Positions 33,736 to 45,025 are shown, counted from the first letter of the stretch. The stretch: DNA of 64,000 nt from Micrasema longulum (GCA_022494885.1 JAGVSM010003945.1:124001-188000); one strand, 5' to 3'. Made by a program: numbers and translations. Notes: generated by a model from the letters alone, not told the origin.

Positions 33736-33879
33736 TTAGAATTACATATATATATATATGGCAGACTCGACATCGCGTGATTTCTAAGGTGTGACTATTC
33801 GAGAAATACGTTTTGAATGTGATTAATATGATACGATATTTTTAATTGAATCGGCATTCACTTCGTAACACTTCGTTAT

Positions 33880-34100
33880 AAATTATTATGAAAATAAAAC
33901 TTTGTTATCAGTGTTACACAATTTTATTCTTTTACAAGAACATAACTATAGTTTCGGGAGAGCACTCCTCCCATCGACGGGTGATATATTTTTATATCAC
34001 CCGTCGATGAGAGGAGTGCTCTCCCGAAACTATAGTTATGTTCTTGAAAAGAATAAAATTGTGTAACACTGATAACAAAGTTTTATTTTCATAATAATTT
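33880..34100. mobile_element. 221-bp near-perfect palindrome made of two Penelope-like ends
   Basis: Arms of about 108 bp are identical except for one substitution and one single-base indel. They are separated by about 4 bp. Each arm reads, outward from the centre: ATCACCCGTCGATG, a short stem-loop (GGAGTGCTCTCC), CGAAACTATAGTTATG, an AT-rich part with AACAAAG, and TTTTATTTTCATAATAATTT. The order GAAAC, short loop, GTT, then an AT-rich end with AACAAAG and TTATT is the one at the PLE end at 39346-39443. I read it as two inverted PLE termini with the body deleted. Confidence 0.65.
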
Positions 34101-34269
34101 AATATGATATGATTCTTATCAATGTTGTATTGTGCAGACCTAATGTAGAATTGAATTCTAAAATGCTTCGCACATGCTCTTGTGAAATGTTTGGTTAACC
34201 TTATGTAAACCCCAACATTATAAACTTTGATTCCAATATGGTTATCGACGTCAGTTTGCTATTTAAAAT

Positions 34270-34349
34270 GACATCCAAGTCCCGAATTACCGGTTTAGGG
34301 TCTCATGCGAGCTAAGCAAACGCGCACACCACTACACCACGAGACGGAC
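34270..34349 (-). repeat. tRNA-like SINE head, minus orientation
   Basis: Inverted box A (CACTACACCACGAGACGG) and an eroded inverted box B (CCCGAATTACCGG). The body and tail are not recognised, so the family is uncertain, with SINE-1 closest. Confidence 0.5.
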
Positions 34350-34444
34350 AAATATAGTAAAATTAAACTAGTGTCCGTACACTTATTTAAAAAACTGTAA
34401 AATTCTACCATCCCTCGTATTTGTAAAACATTTAACAATCATTT

Positions 34445-34863
34445 CAATGAGGAACTTCAGCCCTTCGGGAAATTGGATACAAAAAATGTTTTCTCACGCG
34501 GGGTAAAAATTAGAGCATTCAATTATAAAACAAAGTTTCTTGAAAATGTACAGAAAAAAATAAAATATTTTGATAAAAACGCACTACTTTAAATGACGTC
34601 ACTGGTTCATGTGAATCAACCTATGATCTGAGAGCTATGGGAGATTTCCGGTCTGCTTGTCGCTTCTGGACCAATAGGAAGAACTGAATGAGAATAAGCG
34701 GAAATGAACCTCTGACGTTACACGCGGAATTATTTCAGAAATACAAAACTTTGAAAAATCGTAGCGCCGATAATACGATATATTAAAAAAAAAAAAATTG
34801 AATTAGTTTAACAGTCTATTAACAAATAAAAAAATTTAAAAAAACTACCGAACTTCCTCATTG
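34445..34863 (+). mobile_element. CAATGAGG-end MITE, copy with both ends
   Basis: Ends CAATGAGGAACTTC and GAACTTCCTCATTG are inverted repeats of about 14 bp. The interior is shared with 44145-44548 (GGGAAATTGGATACAAAAA, AAAAACGCACTACT, GACGTCACTGGTTCAT, ACACGCGGA.TTATTTCAGA). About 415 bp with no open frame. Confidence 0.75.
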
Positions 34864-34864
34864 T

Positions 34865-35185
34865 CTAGATTTATTAAGTACAGTTTATTATCCATCATTA
34901 CTTTTAGTATTTTACACTCCCACTTTCTTCGGTCTTCCTTTACCAATCCTCATTACCTTCCTTATTCTTCATTCCCACTACTTTCTTGTTTTGTCGGTAT
35001 GTCTTTACTTTTTATTTGTTATTAATAATATTATTTTATCTACATATTTTTTTATATATCATATTGTTTAAATCGTTCTTTTCAACACTCAAATAACACG
35101 GCGAACCTTATTTTATTTTTTATTTTTTTATTATGTATTGTGTGACCTTGTACATCTGTTTATAGTATGAATTTTTTTTTTAAAA
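34865..35185 (+). repeat. LINE 3' UTR-like sequence
   Basis: Pyrimidine-rich then AT-rich sequence with TTGTACATCTGTTTATAGTA, similar to TGTACATCTGTTTGTATTCG near the LINE end at 2568. It ends in a T/A-run at about 35170-35190. Confidence 0.4.
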
Positions 35186-35545
35186 AGAATTACCGAAATG
35201 TAAAAAAAAACATTATAGTGTAGATATTTCAAATTAAATCAATTCTCCATCCGATTAGTCCGAGGCTTGGTATATATTGTACCAAAAATCGTGTCGCCTG
35301 CCGAATGTCGGAATACCACGTATACCAGTAACCAGTGGTGTTCCACATTACTGTGTTATGATGCATGAATTTTTGAATATATTAACTCCAATGTACAATA
35401 AAGATGACCCACTTCTGAAATGATTTATTTCACAATGCGAATACCTGCCGTGAATATGTGACACGTATTTATACGCAGTGGTGGTACTCAATGGCCACGA
35501 ATTATAGAAACACAATGGCTCATTTTACACATATCGTCCAAATTT

Positions 35546-35741
35546 ACACGGCATGAGAAAATAAGGGTGGATTGATCTTTATTATATTCTTTAGTATTTA
35601 CATATTTATAATTTATTCAGAGGCTATTTCGATAAAAATCCTGCAATAGGGAATCGAGTGGAGATTGGTGTAATGGTTGGTGCGTTTAGTGCAATAAAAA
35701 TCAATCCACCTTGTTATTTTCTCGTGTCTTGTGGATTTTCA
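35546..35741. mobile_element. Compact MITE related to the 2618-3268 element
   Basis: ACACGGCATGAGAAAATAAG and GGGTGGATTGATC at the left pair with GATTTTTATTG-side sequence AATCCACCTTGTTATTTTCT at the right. About 195 bp with about 35-bp arms. Confidence 0.65.
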
Positions 35742-35763
35742 CAATGGTATGAAATAGGTCTAT

Positions 35764-35881
35764 GGCTCTTTTCACACATGCCACGCCAATCAAAAGGTGA
35801 CACGTTGTGTATGCGTTTGTAGGATGAACGCGGTAAAGTTACCGGGCCGGGTGGATTTGCGTGGCGTGTGTGAAAACGGCC
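35764..35881. mobile_element. 118-bp MITE ending in GGC..TTTTCACAC
   Basis: Left GGCTCTTTTCACACATGCCA pairs with right GCGTGGCGTGTGTGAAAACG. Short GC-containing centre. TTTTCACAC-type ends suggest hAT-like mobilisation, but no target duplication is clear. Confidence 0.6.
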
Positions 35882-35897
35882 TTCCACTTTTGAGTAA

Positions 35898-36060
35898 GGC
35901 TATTTTCACACGACCGTAAAAATCCACACGGCACGGTAAAATAATATAGGGTGGATTGACGTTTATTGTACTGCAATTATTGTTAATATTTATTATTTAT
36001 TCAAGAGCGGGCAAACGCATTAACCAAAACACCGTGAGACCGATTAATCTTCATTCGATT
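35898..36060. mobile_element. Half copy of the 2618-3268 element family
   Basis: GGCTATTTTCACACGACCG, CACACGGCACGGTAAAATAA and GGGTGGATTGACGTTTATTG, then ACACCGTGAGACCGATTAAT, which is the inverse of the 3150-3250 segment. The right terminus is missing. Confidence 0.6.
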
Positions 36061-36414
36061 TCCTTTTGCAAGTTTTTTTAGAGTAGCCGCTAAATAAATT
36101 GGAAAAAATACAAAATAGTATAAGAAATGTCCACCAATTGTTATTTAACATTTCTGAATGGATTTGAGTTAAATATAATTAACATCGAAGGTATGCTGTA
36201 ATATGGTGTCGCGTGGATTCGAGTAATAATTTCTAACATAACAACAAACAAACTAAAGAACAAACAATACAATTTAGCGACGATTAACAAATGACTACAT
36301 GAATGCAAAACACACCTACACAATCTATATAAATATATGTACTTGTACATACAGGTGAAATCAGGCGACCGGCACAACACAAATAAAACCGTAATGCTAT
36401 CCGCACTGTAAGTT

Positions 36415-36552
36415 CCAAAGAACTGTACTGGTAAATCAATTATTGCAGCTAGTCTTACTTAAAGGTAAGATTATCTATTAACTGTACGCTTCAGATCACA
36501 TTTTAGACCAATATTCAATGGAAATCGAACCCACGGCCTCTTTCGGGAATCA
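36415..36552 (-). repeat. SINE-1 remnant, minus orientation
   Basis: AACTGTACTGGTAAATCAAT, an ACGCTTCAG-type segment and GGAAATCGAACCCACGGCC (inverted box B). The tRNA head is lost. Confidence 0.6.
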
Positions 36553-36799
36553 CTCAGATTTTAGGCTTAAGAAGTTGAAACACAACCGCATTATCACTAA
36601 AATCCGGAAGATAAGATCTAAATGGATATATTTAGATGCATGCACATAATTATCTTAAAAATTGAAATGAATAATACTTTTTTTATATTAAAGAAAATAA
36701 TTTTATATCTTTGGAGCGAGTTTCTCTTGATCTTTTAAATTTATTCAAAATAATACGGTGTGAATTATTTACTTTCATTATGGAAATAAAAGACGAGTG
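36553..36799. other. No gene recognised
   Basis: AT-rich noncoding sequence between a SINE remnant and the PLE end. Confidence 0.4.
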
Positions 36800-36825
36800 A
36801 TACTTAAACCCACAAATTTGGAATA

Positions 36826-36870
36826 ACCAGTGACCGGTTTCACCGCTTTCGCGACATCTTTGAAACTGGT
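36826..36870 (-). ncRNA. Hammerhead-like fold in a Penelope-like end
   Basis: On the minus strand ACCAGT is followed by a degenerate core (TTCAAAGATG), a stem-loop CGC-GAAA-GCG, GAAACCGGTC, and ACTGGT. ACCAGT and ACTGGT pair perfectly as stem I. GAAAC-CG-GTC gives the tiny stem III and the usual cleavage triplet. The CUGANGA core is degraded, so activity is doubtful. The AT-rich continuation to about 36780 resembles a PLE terminus. Confidence 0.5.
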
Positions 36871-36905
36871 ATCTTTGTTATAAAATTCCATGTGTTTATA
36901 CAAAA

Positions 36906-37427
36906 ACAGTTAAGATAGAGAATTAAAAATAACGGGGTAAATACAAGAGTTTATGTAATGTTATTTTCATGAGTTTAAACAAATAAAAGGGAGATTTAAT
37001 ACATATTACTATTATGCATTGTTTAATTGTCTATCATTTATTTTTGGGTATTTTGGGTACATTGAATTTTAATTTTTGGATTTAAGTATCTCTCGTATTT
37101 TATTTCTAAAATAAATTACAATGAATTTTCATCACGAATATTTTACTAGGAAACATGAATGTGTATTATAGGGGCATTTCATTGTAACTGGTGGGACATT
37201 TAATTCCAGAATTTGACCAACTTTTGAGTTTTTACTTTTTCGTCACAATTCATCCAATTGTCAAATCTTTTAAAGATAAAGAACCATTTTATTACACCGT
37301 TTTCAAGAAGAAGCCATACAGTCAATATGTTCTGTGCAATTAATCTTTGAACGAATGTGACTGGTAAGACCCTGGAAAATCCCACTTTTTACAATTAAAG
37401 ATGAATTTATGCCAAACTACTCAATAT
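36906..37427. other. No gene recognised
   Basis: AT-rich noncoding. The minus-strand open frame at 37200-37385 resembles nothing known. Confidence 0.4.
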
Positions 37428-37476
37428 TACCGTATTTTGCGGACGATAAGACGCATCGGATCATAAGACGCACCCA
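37428..37476 (+). repeat. DNA-transposon terminal motif, one end only
   Basis: ACCGTATTTTGCGGACGATA, then AAGACGCATCGG and ATAAGACGCACCC, is a widespread animal transposon end of the type 'CCGTATTTTTCGGA.TATAAG.CGCACC'. I cannot assign the superfamily and found no matching opposite end within the next 400 bp. Confidence 0.5.
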
Positions 37477-38519
37477 AAAATTTGGTTGAATTTAAGGAGC
37501 AAACAATTGCGCCATATGGTCCGAAAAATACATCAATGAGATATTGATTTGTGTTGTATGGCATGAAATATTAATGACTTATGTTTTAGTAAAAAAAAGT
37601 CTAATAACAGTTGTAGAAAAAACAAAAAAAAAATGGACTGGTGCGACAGAGCTTTGTGACTGTTTTATTATTTAGAAAAATATTTTTGTATTGATTTATA
37701 AAACAGACTTTTAGACTTTTAAATTGGAGGAAATAAATAGAAATTTTAAATTAACGTAATTCTCTCACCTTACATGGAATTGCCCTATATATAATTGAAA
37801 ATTAATGTTGTAACGTACGTATTCATAAAATAAAAAATGAAAATTGACGAAGAAAACATTCGTAGTCGTACAACTACTAAAGTTGGAATATTTTCTTGCA
37901 ATTTTTACATGTCAAAAACTTATTTTGTTTTATTTTGTATTGAAAATATATATATATACTGTGTTTTGCCAAAAAACGCCATATTTCGGCACAGAACTGA
38001 ACTGAAAATACGGGAAAATAAAATTCTTATAAAGAATAGATCAACATAAAATTGGATTATTGTAACACCATATATACAATGTATGCTAATAATAACACAC
38101 CCATCGAGTTTTACAGCAGTTGAAACGCAAATTTTCAAAGCATTACTTATCTGCACGACAAGTTTATTATTTAAATAATATATTATATTCAATGTATGCG
38201 ATATAATTGAATAGTTGCATTAGTATTTATTAATAATTAGCCAGCGGATCGCACAAGCCGGTCTGCTATTTTGAAATAAAGAAGCACGCCGAAGTATGTA
38301 CGTATCTATACAGTCGCTATTATACAATGTACGAGTGTGTTTACGTATATAATTTAGTACTACAAATCCCTTAAGTAACAACTTTGCAACACAGCGAACT
38401 GGTCGACATTGAAAACATATCAATATTCAACGAGTGTAAGAAATGACGACTAGCAGATGTTCCATAGATAGTTCTTATCCCTTGTTGCGAGAAAAGCCGA
38501 GAGGTGTAGTAATTAACGC
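37477..38519. other. No gene recognised
   Basis: AT-rich. The open frames at 37837-38192 on both strands have low-complexity composition. Confidence 0.4.
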
Positions 38520-39027
38520 TTTTGATTATAAGGATGAGGCAGAGAGGATATAACTCCAAATTAGTATGTATTTGCATACAGATCTCGCTTTTTATACATT
38601 CATATATCTTATCATGCAAGCACGACGATTATTCAGAATTTTGGCATGTCCATCTTCAAGTATTTGTTGAATTTGTTCATGCCATATCTCTTTCAGTCTT
38701 CCACCGTTTTTGCGTCCATCAACATTCGCACCATTAATCCTTTTAGCAGTTCTTTTGGTGTCCATTCATCCATCCATCCAACGCAGCACACCTTTCTTAG
38801 TCGATAATGCTTGTCTCAGCCCTACATAATGCATGTATCTCGACATTTGTGCACCTATCATACATACTTCTACCAAACGTTCGGCAGAGAGATCGCATTT
38901 CGACAACATTCAGCATACTTCCATCCTTGTTTTTACAATTCCCCATTTCACTCCCATACTTAAGGGTCGGCACTAGGACTACGTTGCGAACTGTAATTTT
39001 TTCGGGGTCCGGGATTCGTTTCCACAA
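38520..39027 (-). pseudogene. RTE-like LINE C-terminal fragment, minus strand
   Basis: The minus strand reads VRNVVLVPTLKYGSE, then NVVEMRSLCRTFGRSMYDRC and ETSIID. After a frame change it reads GRLKEIWHEQIQQILEDGHA, NNRRACMIRYMNV and SYILSASS. The order matches the better copy at 52340-53203 (VRNGVLVPTLMYESE, AVEMRSLRLMYGKSMYDR, KKTWHDQINQN, RQNRRECMNVEE, WRSILYGNS). This is the same LINE family, here with stops and a frameshift. Confidence 0.75.
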
Positions 39028-39345
39028 ACTTTCAATTTATTATTTTCACCACAATATTTCTGTCTGTGGAGTGATATCTGACAGTTCATATTATTGCTTT
39101 CGTGTAAAACTAAGTATAAATATTATACGATCCGATAAATGTACCAATGATACCCGTTGCACTGTTAATTGGGTGTGGATTGTGGTACAAAAAGGCAATG
39201 ATGGATTGGAAATAACCAAGACAAAAGTTAATCGTTTAATGATGATACATATAATTTCAATGCCCGTACAGAGCTGATCGAAAATGAATAATTATTATTG
39301 TATAAAGTTTATATTTGAAGCACTAACTTTGTGGTTATTCATTAT

Positions 39346-39937
39346 AATAAAATAAATAGAACAACTTTGTTTTTAACCACTAATTTTTATTTTTCACCGA
39401 CCGGTTTCAAAGCAAACAAGTTTCTTTGTCAAGGTTTACGTAACTAATGAATTGATTCCTTTTTATTTTATTTCTATCATGTTCACTAAATACTACACGT
39501 GGACCCAATAAATCAAGTGGTTTTTTTCTTACATGGGTGGTAATTTGATATCTTTATTTTCGAAGTAAGCCAGGAGAGGACTAAAAGAAATATTGTTAAT
39601 TTGGTTATTAATTATTGTTTTCTTATTATAAATAGCTTTTTTAATTTCTAAGTTGTCTAATTTTAATATTTTATTTTCAACATGAAGTACTTCTAATCCA
39701 GTGTCTTTATTGAAGTTATGATTATTTTCTATGAGATGATTTGCGAATTCAGAAAAAATATTATTATTTAAGCATCTTAAGTGTTCTTTTACTCTAATAT
39801 TAAAGTTTCTTTTAGTTTTTCCAATGTAGATTGAATTACGTAAACCTTGACAAAGAAGCTTGTTTGCTTTGAAACCGGTCGGTGAAAAATAAAAATTAGT
39901 GGTTAAAAACAAATTTGTTCTATTTATTTTATTAATT
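39346..39937 (-). mobile_element. Penelope-like element, 5'-truncated, with inverted end repeats
   Basis: Two inverted repeats of about 98 bp (39346-39443 and 39838-39937) enclose an endonuclease fragment and its 3' UTR. Each repeat carries CTTTGAAACCGGTCGG and an AT-rich end with AACAAA(G/T)TTGTTCTATT. In the minus-strand reading the left repeat is the natural 3' end. The right one is an inverted extra copy joined inside the endonuclease frame. Confidence 0.85.
39529..39840 (-). pseudogene. PLE GIY-YIG endonuclease fragment
   Basis: The frame begins at the repeat junction with RNSIYIGKTKRNFNIRVKEH and continues CLNNNIFSEFANHLIENNHN, then a C-terminal extension (EIKKAIYNKKTIINN, SFSPLLAYF). 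'YIG.T.R....R..EH' followed by 'A.H....H.F' are core motifs of the GIY-YIG nuclease domain at the C-terminus of Penelope-like polyproteins. The upstream GIY strand and the whole reverse transcriptase are missing, so the protein is not functional, although this part has no stop until its natural end. Confidence 0.8.
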
Positions 39938-40114
39938 ATTATTGTATTTCATAGAATTTCCTAACAGTATAACATAATTAAACCATCTTATGCATACCTA
40001 CGTGTGGATATTAAAAGAAAGATAAAATTGAAAGAATGACACTACAATAATTCGCCCTCCTAATATTTTGTTTATGAGTGCCCTCTTTTAACATTAAAAA
40101 TAAAATGATAAAAA

Positions 40115-40348
40115 GTACAAGACTATTGTAACTCAAAAATGGCAGTTTTTGGTTAGTAAATAAAGATTTAAAAAATCGCATTTACCTGGTAAATAAATAT
40201 GACAAATTAACATTTTTTCACTAACTATTATGAATAAAAAATTATCTTTATTTATTCAAATTACTTTAATGATAATTGAATTATTTTAAGTTGTAATAAT
40301 TTGTAGCAATTTAGGAATGGCATTTTTTGAGTTGTAATAGTCCTGTCC
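40115..40348. mobile_element. MITE with about 24-bp inverted ends
   Basis: GACTATTGTAACTCAAAAAT at the left is matched inverted at the right (TTTTTTGAGTTGTAATAGTC). The AT-rich centre is without an open frame. Confidence 0.65.
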
Positions 40349-40789
40349 TACATTGGGTGTGTGAATCGTTTGCCATGAGCATTCCCGTGCACCGATCAAT
40401 GAAACAAAGTATAAAAAAAACATATCATTTATAAAATAACGTGTAGATCACCACAGATGATTTATGTATAAAATATACCACAAATCAAGCTACGGCTGAT
40501 TGAAAATGTTAAATGTGTAAAAATACGTTTCTAATATATCCATACAAAAGAAATCGTTCATGTGAAGTGCGAATCCTTTTATTAAAAATATGTTACAGAT
40601 AATTTCAATTGCCTGCCTAATCAAGAATCAAATAAAAGTTTTTTTTATAATTCGTAGAAACGATAAAGAATTTTATCATTATTCGCATCATTAAATCGAT
40701 AAATCTATAATCAAAGTTAATTAAAGGCTAATGAGATATAATGATTAAAGTCAAGTGAATATATTTTTTTAATGAATTAGGATTCTCCA

Positions 40790-40966
40790 GTGTATCTTGA
40801 TCATTTTTTTTTACATGAAGGTAAGATGATAAGTCTTACGGGACTGAAATATTCTAGTGTAAAAACACCTTTTTAAACAAATATTTCATGTTAACCAGGT
40901 CGGGAATCGAACCCGAGACCTCTTGTATGGTAGGCAAACGCGCTGATCACTACACCACAAGGGTGA
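40790..40966 (-). repeat. SINE-1, minus orientation
   Basis: TATCTTGATCATTTTTTTTA, GTCTTACGGGACTGAAATAT, then GGGAATCGAACCCGAGACC (inverted box B) and CACTACACCACAAGGGTG (inverted box A). Well preserved; the distal tail is missing. Confidence 0.8.
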
Positions 40967-41519
40967 CAAATTATACTAATTAGCCATATAAAACTAAAGC
41001 TCCGTGAGTAAATGTTTATAACTATAAATTAATTATCATTGACATTAGAATTTAAGTTATTTCTGTTCGATGATATGTAGGTACACCGCAAAAATGTAAA
41101 CACAGGTGTTTCAGTTGGCGTATGATTTTATACTGTATCCCTCGATTGTTTTAATGTTAAAAACATACTTTTTTCGTTGAAACTTTTTATTATTCAGGAA
41201 TTCGCGGATTGATACCTATCAATATCAACGTGCATGCCAATATTATTGATGTTTCGTGTAGATATTTTTCGATAAAGCTGCATAGTTTAATTTTAAAGCA
41301 AACCATTGATCAAACTTCCAGGTTTAGTTAAATATTTTTTTCGTAAACCGTATTTGATAGATACGTCGGATTAAAATTATTGTTATGTTCGATATATGAG
41401 GTAATTAGAAGCAAACTTTGAAATCTCCATTGAAGGAGTTGCTGAGATATTTGCGAAAAACTTTGAAAAAAGAATTGTGAGATTTATGATTTATGCTTGA
41501 CTAACTTAACGGAGAACGC
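40967..41519. other. No gene recognised
   Basis: AT-rich noncoding sequence without recognisable repeats. Confidence 0.4.
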
Positions 41520-41522
41520 TTA

Positions 41523-41651
41523 TACCCGTATGCAGAGACAAACCTTAAGGTGAGGAAAGCACATTCTATTGTCTTCACCTTCGGGTTATTCTCTGCATTT
41601 GAAATTAGAACGTACTTTCCTTACATCAAGTTTTGTCTCTTTATACGGGTA
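41523..41651. mobile_element. 129-bp foldback MITE, copy 3
   Basis: Same length and orientation as copies 1 and 2, with TTA at 41520-41522 and 41652-41654. The right arm is slightly diverged (TTTATACGGGTA instead of GCATACGGGTA). Confidence 0.85.
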
Positions 41652-41856
41652 TTAGTTTGTGGTTTCAAGTAGTATATAGGTAATGGAAATCTGTTTTTGC
41701 AAGACTTAAAGGCGATTTTGAATTACGCTATTTAGGTAGGTAGGTTTTAATATATAGTTTATTTTGGCATCAATAACTAAGTTTCCGTTTTTGGTGAAGA
41801 TTTCTAAATTTGCTTCAATACCCTCATATGCATGTATGTACATGAAAATAGACTAC

Positions 41857-42271
41857 AATTGAACGCAGTTATGCAGAAAGCAGCCAGTCCACAATTTTGA
41901 AAAAAATTGATATTGGTGTTATCGGGTGCAATAAGGTCGATTCTATGTTCAGCTAAAAACAGCTAGACCACTTTCATATAAAAAAACTGTAAAAATCACC
42001 TACTGAAAATAGTGTCGATCACAAAAACAGTATTTCTTAATTTGCAAAAAACATTCACCATACTAGAAAAGTCTTTAAAACCGGTCAGATACACAATTAG
42101 ATGTTTGCTTATAGTATTAAAAAAACTCATTTATTTATTGTTTATCATTTGCCAAAGGCAAAAACATTCGAACTCTTGTGTAGATTCGATTATATACTTT
42201 TTCCATAAAAGTGCTACTATCTCAGTTGCACATTTCTACGGCTGGCTGCTTTCTGCATAACTACGTTTAAT
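41857..42271. mobile_element. About 410-bp element with 29-bp inverted ends
   Basis: The left end GAACGCAGTTATGCAGAAAG plus CAGCCAG is matched inverted at the right (CTGGCTGCTTTCTGCATAAC then TACG). Interior AT-rich, with an 82-codon open frame of no known similarity. No convincing target duplication. Confidence 0.65.
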
Positions 42272-44144
42272 TTATCCAACAGATAAACATTAGGAATTAA
42301 AGATAGATACGCTTGATATAATGGAATCGCATTCACTTAAGGATTTGTTGGTTTTAGAGAACCTCTATATAAAAAAAAATACTAATATTGTTTCACCTCG
42401 ATAAGTGTGCGGTGAGTATTATTTAACGATAAATAAAGTCAAAGTAATGCAATACTTTTGACAAATCAAGATAGTCAATTAGCAAATAATTATTCGTTGT
42501 AATATAAATATGTACACAGGCCCAACAGTCAATTTAGTAATGTGCGTTTACTGAAAATGATACGTATACTATTAGATATTAATGTAAGTTGCAGGTAATT
42601 TGAACATAAGCATTAAAAGTTATACGTCATTCGAAAGAATGTATTATTTTATTTTATTACAAGCCTTCAAAATGGAATGTCAAGGAGACGAAAGTGAGCA
42701 TTTTCGGCACCCTTCTTTTCGCATTCAATCGAGGGAAAAAATGAGAATACATTATTTAATAATTTGTTGTAATTTTTTTTGCGCCCTTTTGGAAAAAACG
42801 AGCACGCAATACCAAATATATATCATAAACTGAATATTTATTACCAGAATCATACCTGCTAGTTTCAAAGCTATTAGGATTAATTGTTAATCGACTACGC
42901 TTGAATATACAAGTTGCTAATTTTCTTGTCTAATTTCACCAGAATATATTTCATAAAATAAATTGATGCAAGGAAATGATCGATATGTCAATCAACTCGA
43001 TTCGACAATCAACTCGGTTTAAAAACAACGGTTCAACCTTAGAAAAATAAGCGAATGAACTAAAGATAAATGTTAGATACCTATTTATTACTACAGCCCG
43101 TAATGTCACATCTATTAAATAATAAAATGCCTACATACTACTATGTTCAAATCAATTTCCTATTAATAAAACTGTATATTATTTATATCAAAGAATAATC
43201 ACATTATTTAACTAAACAATTTTTTTTAATGTTTTTATTGTACATATTTATATATTGTTAAACAACCAAACTCATTATCAAGCCCTCTTCCCTATAAAAT
43301 ATACTTTTTTTTACTACGCACAAACACAATACATATTAAAATACACACACATGAACGCAAACGTAACACGCACAAGTTTATAAGTGTATGTATAGTAAAA
43401 CAGTGTTTTTTTTTATTGTCTCTTGTATTGTTTACATATTGTTGTGAAATAGCTATAAAAAACCCTCTAATAATCAAATATACATCATTAAGCATATATA
43501 ATTACATAATTGAAGAGTGTTTTTTTTTACACAATCTACTTTTATATACTTTAAGATTACAAGTTTGTTGTTTGTTTGTGTTCGACATGTTTGTACTGAA
43601 TTCCAAAATAAAATCATAACTTTTTGATTCATTTTATTTTTATGTTTTGAAAGCGGCATTTGTGTTTAGCGGTTAATAACACGTAAAAAAAGAAAACAAA
43701 TGTAATCTAACGAGCGAATTACTTTATATTTATTATGATATGATGTACAGAATGAGGTCACTGCCAATGGTAAACCATTTTATTGATAAGGTATCAACAT
43801 AACCTACATTCAAAAATATATAATTCGACAAAACATTTTCCTAATATGCATAAATAAATAGAGCGAACGCGTGATTCCAGGGTGTTAAAGAATAATTAGT
43901 TTTCACTGATTAATCGTGAAATAGATTTAACAGTCATAATGTTAAGAAATCGTGCAAGGCACAAACATCAGTTAGTGAAAATAATATTAAAATTAAGCCG
44001 AGAGTAACAACTATAAAATAGATCAATCAAAAAGCGAATAACACGTGATTGAAATTAATTAATATGGGTACATATTTATTTACCATGAAAGAAGTAAACC
44101 GTGCGTTGGTGAAATCATAAAAATAAACTACGATTGAGAGAAAT
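42272..44144. other. No gene recognised
   Basis: AT-rich. One plus-strand patch at 42672-42745 has less biased composition and reads MECQGDESEHFRHPSFRIQS, but has no neighbour exon or known match. The remainder holds only short low-complexity frames. Confidence 0.35.
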
Positions 44145-44548
44145 CAAATGAGGAACTTGAACCCTATGGGAAATTGGATACAAAAATGTTTTCTTGCGCG
44201 CGGTAAAAATTAGAGCATTCAATTGTAAGGAAAAGTTTCTTGAAAATATACGAAAAAAATAATAAAAAATATTTTAATAAAAACGCACTACTATGAACGA
44301 CGTCACTGGTTCATATGAACCAACAAATGGTATGAGAGCCGTGAAGGATATCCGGTTTGCTTACCTTAAACGAACCAATCGGGAGAACTGACAGAGAAGA
44401 ACCTATGACGTCACACGCGGAGTTATTTCAGAAATACAACACTTTAAAAAATCATACCGCTGATAAAACGATACATAAAAATAAAAAATTTGACTTAGTT
44501 TAATAGTCTGTTAACAAATAATTAAAAAAACTCTGAACTTCCTCATTG
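44145..44548 (+). mobile_element. CAATGAGG-end MITE, second complete copy
   Basis: Collinear with 34445-34863. The left end is CAAATGAGGAACTTG and the right end GAACTTCCTCATTG. Copies also occur at 25800-26211 (inverted) and, as a stub, at 55826. Confidence 0.75.
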
Positions 44549-45025
44549 TAATTTTCAGAAACCCCATAAGTCATCATCTAAGTGCCATAAGGCAAGCAAG
44601 CCACGATAAATTTATTTTTAAAATATGAAATTTCCTCGGCCGTCAAAATTTTTGATAAAATAATAATGCTCATTCCTTTTTATGAAATCGTAATAAAAAA
44701 GAAGATCTGATGCTTAATACAACGTTTGTACCTCTTAAAAATTGGTACATACTTCCATTGACTCATATGGTTTCTGAATATAAAAATCCAATTATAAGAT
44801 GAATAATAAGCTTACGATTAAGATTATTGCTAAATAAGGCAGGTTTAGATTATTTAAATCAAGAAAGCGCTAAACAACTATATTGAGAATATTCTAAGAA
44901 CAAAACAATGTAGATAGAGAAACAGTTATTTGTTAGAAAATGCCCTCAAATGCGAAACAATTGTCAAAAAAATATATAATAACACTCGGACGCAATTTCT
45001 GAATTTAATTTACAAAAGTTAAAGC

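Noticed and set aside
36826..36936. Minus-strand short ORF across the hammerhead-like hairpin (MEFYNKDTSFKDVAKAV...)
   Set aside because: The 37-codon frame covers the stem I/II/III region, and the RNA structure explains the sequence better. No known protein match is recognised.
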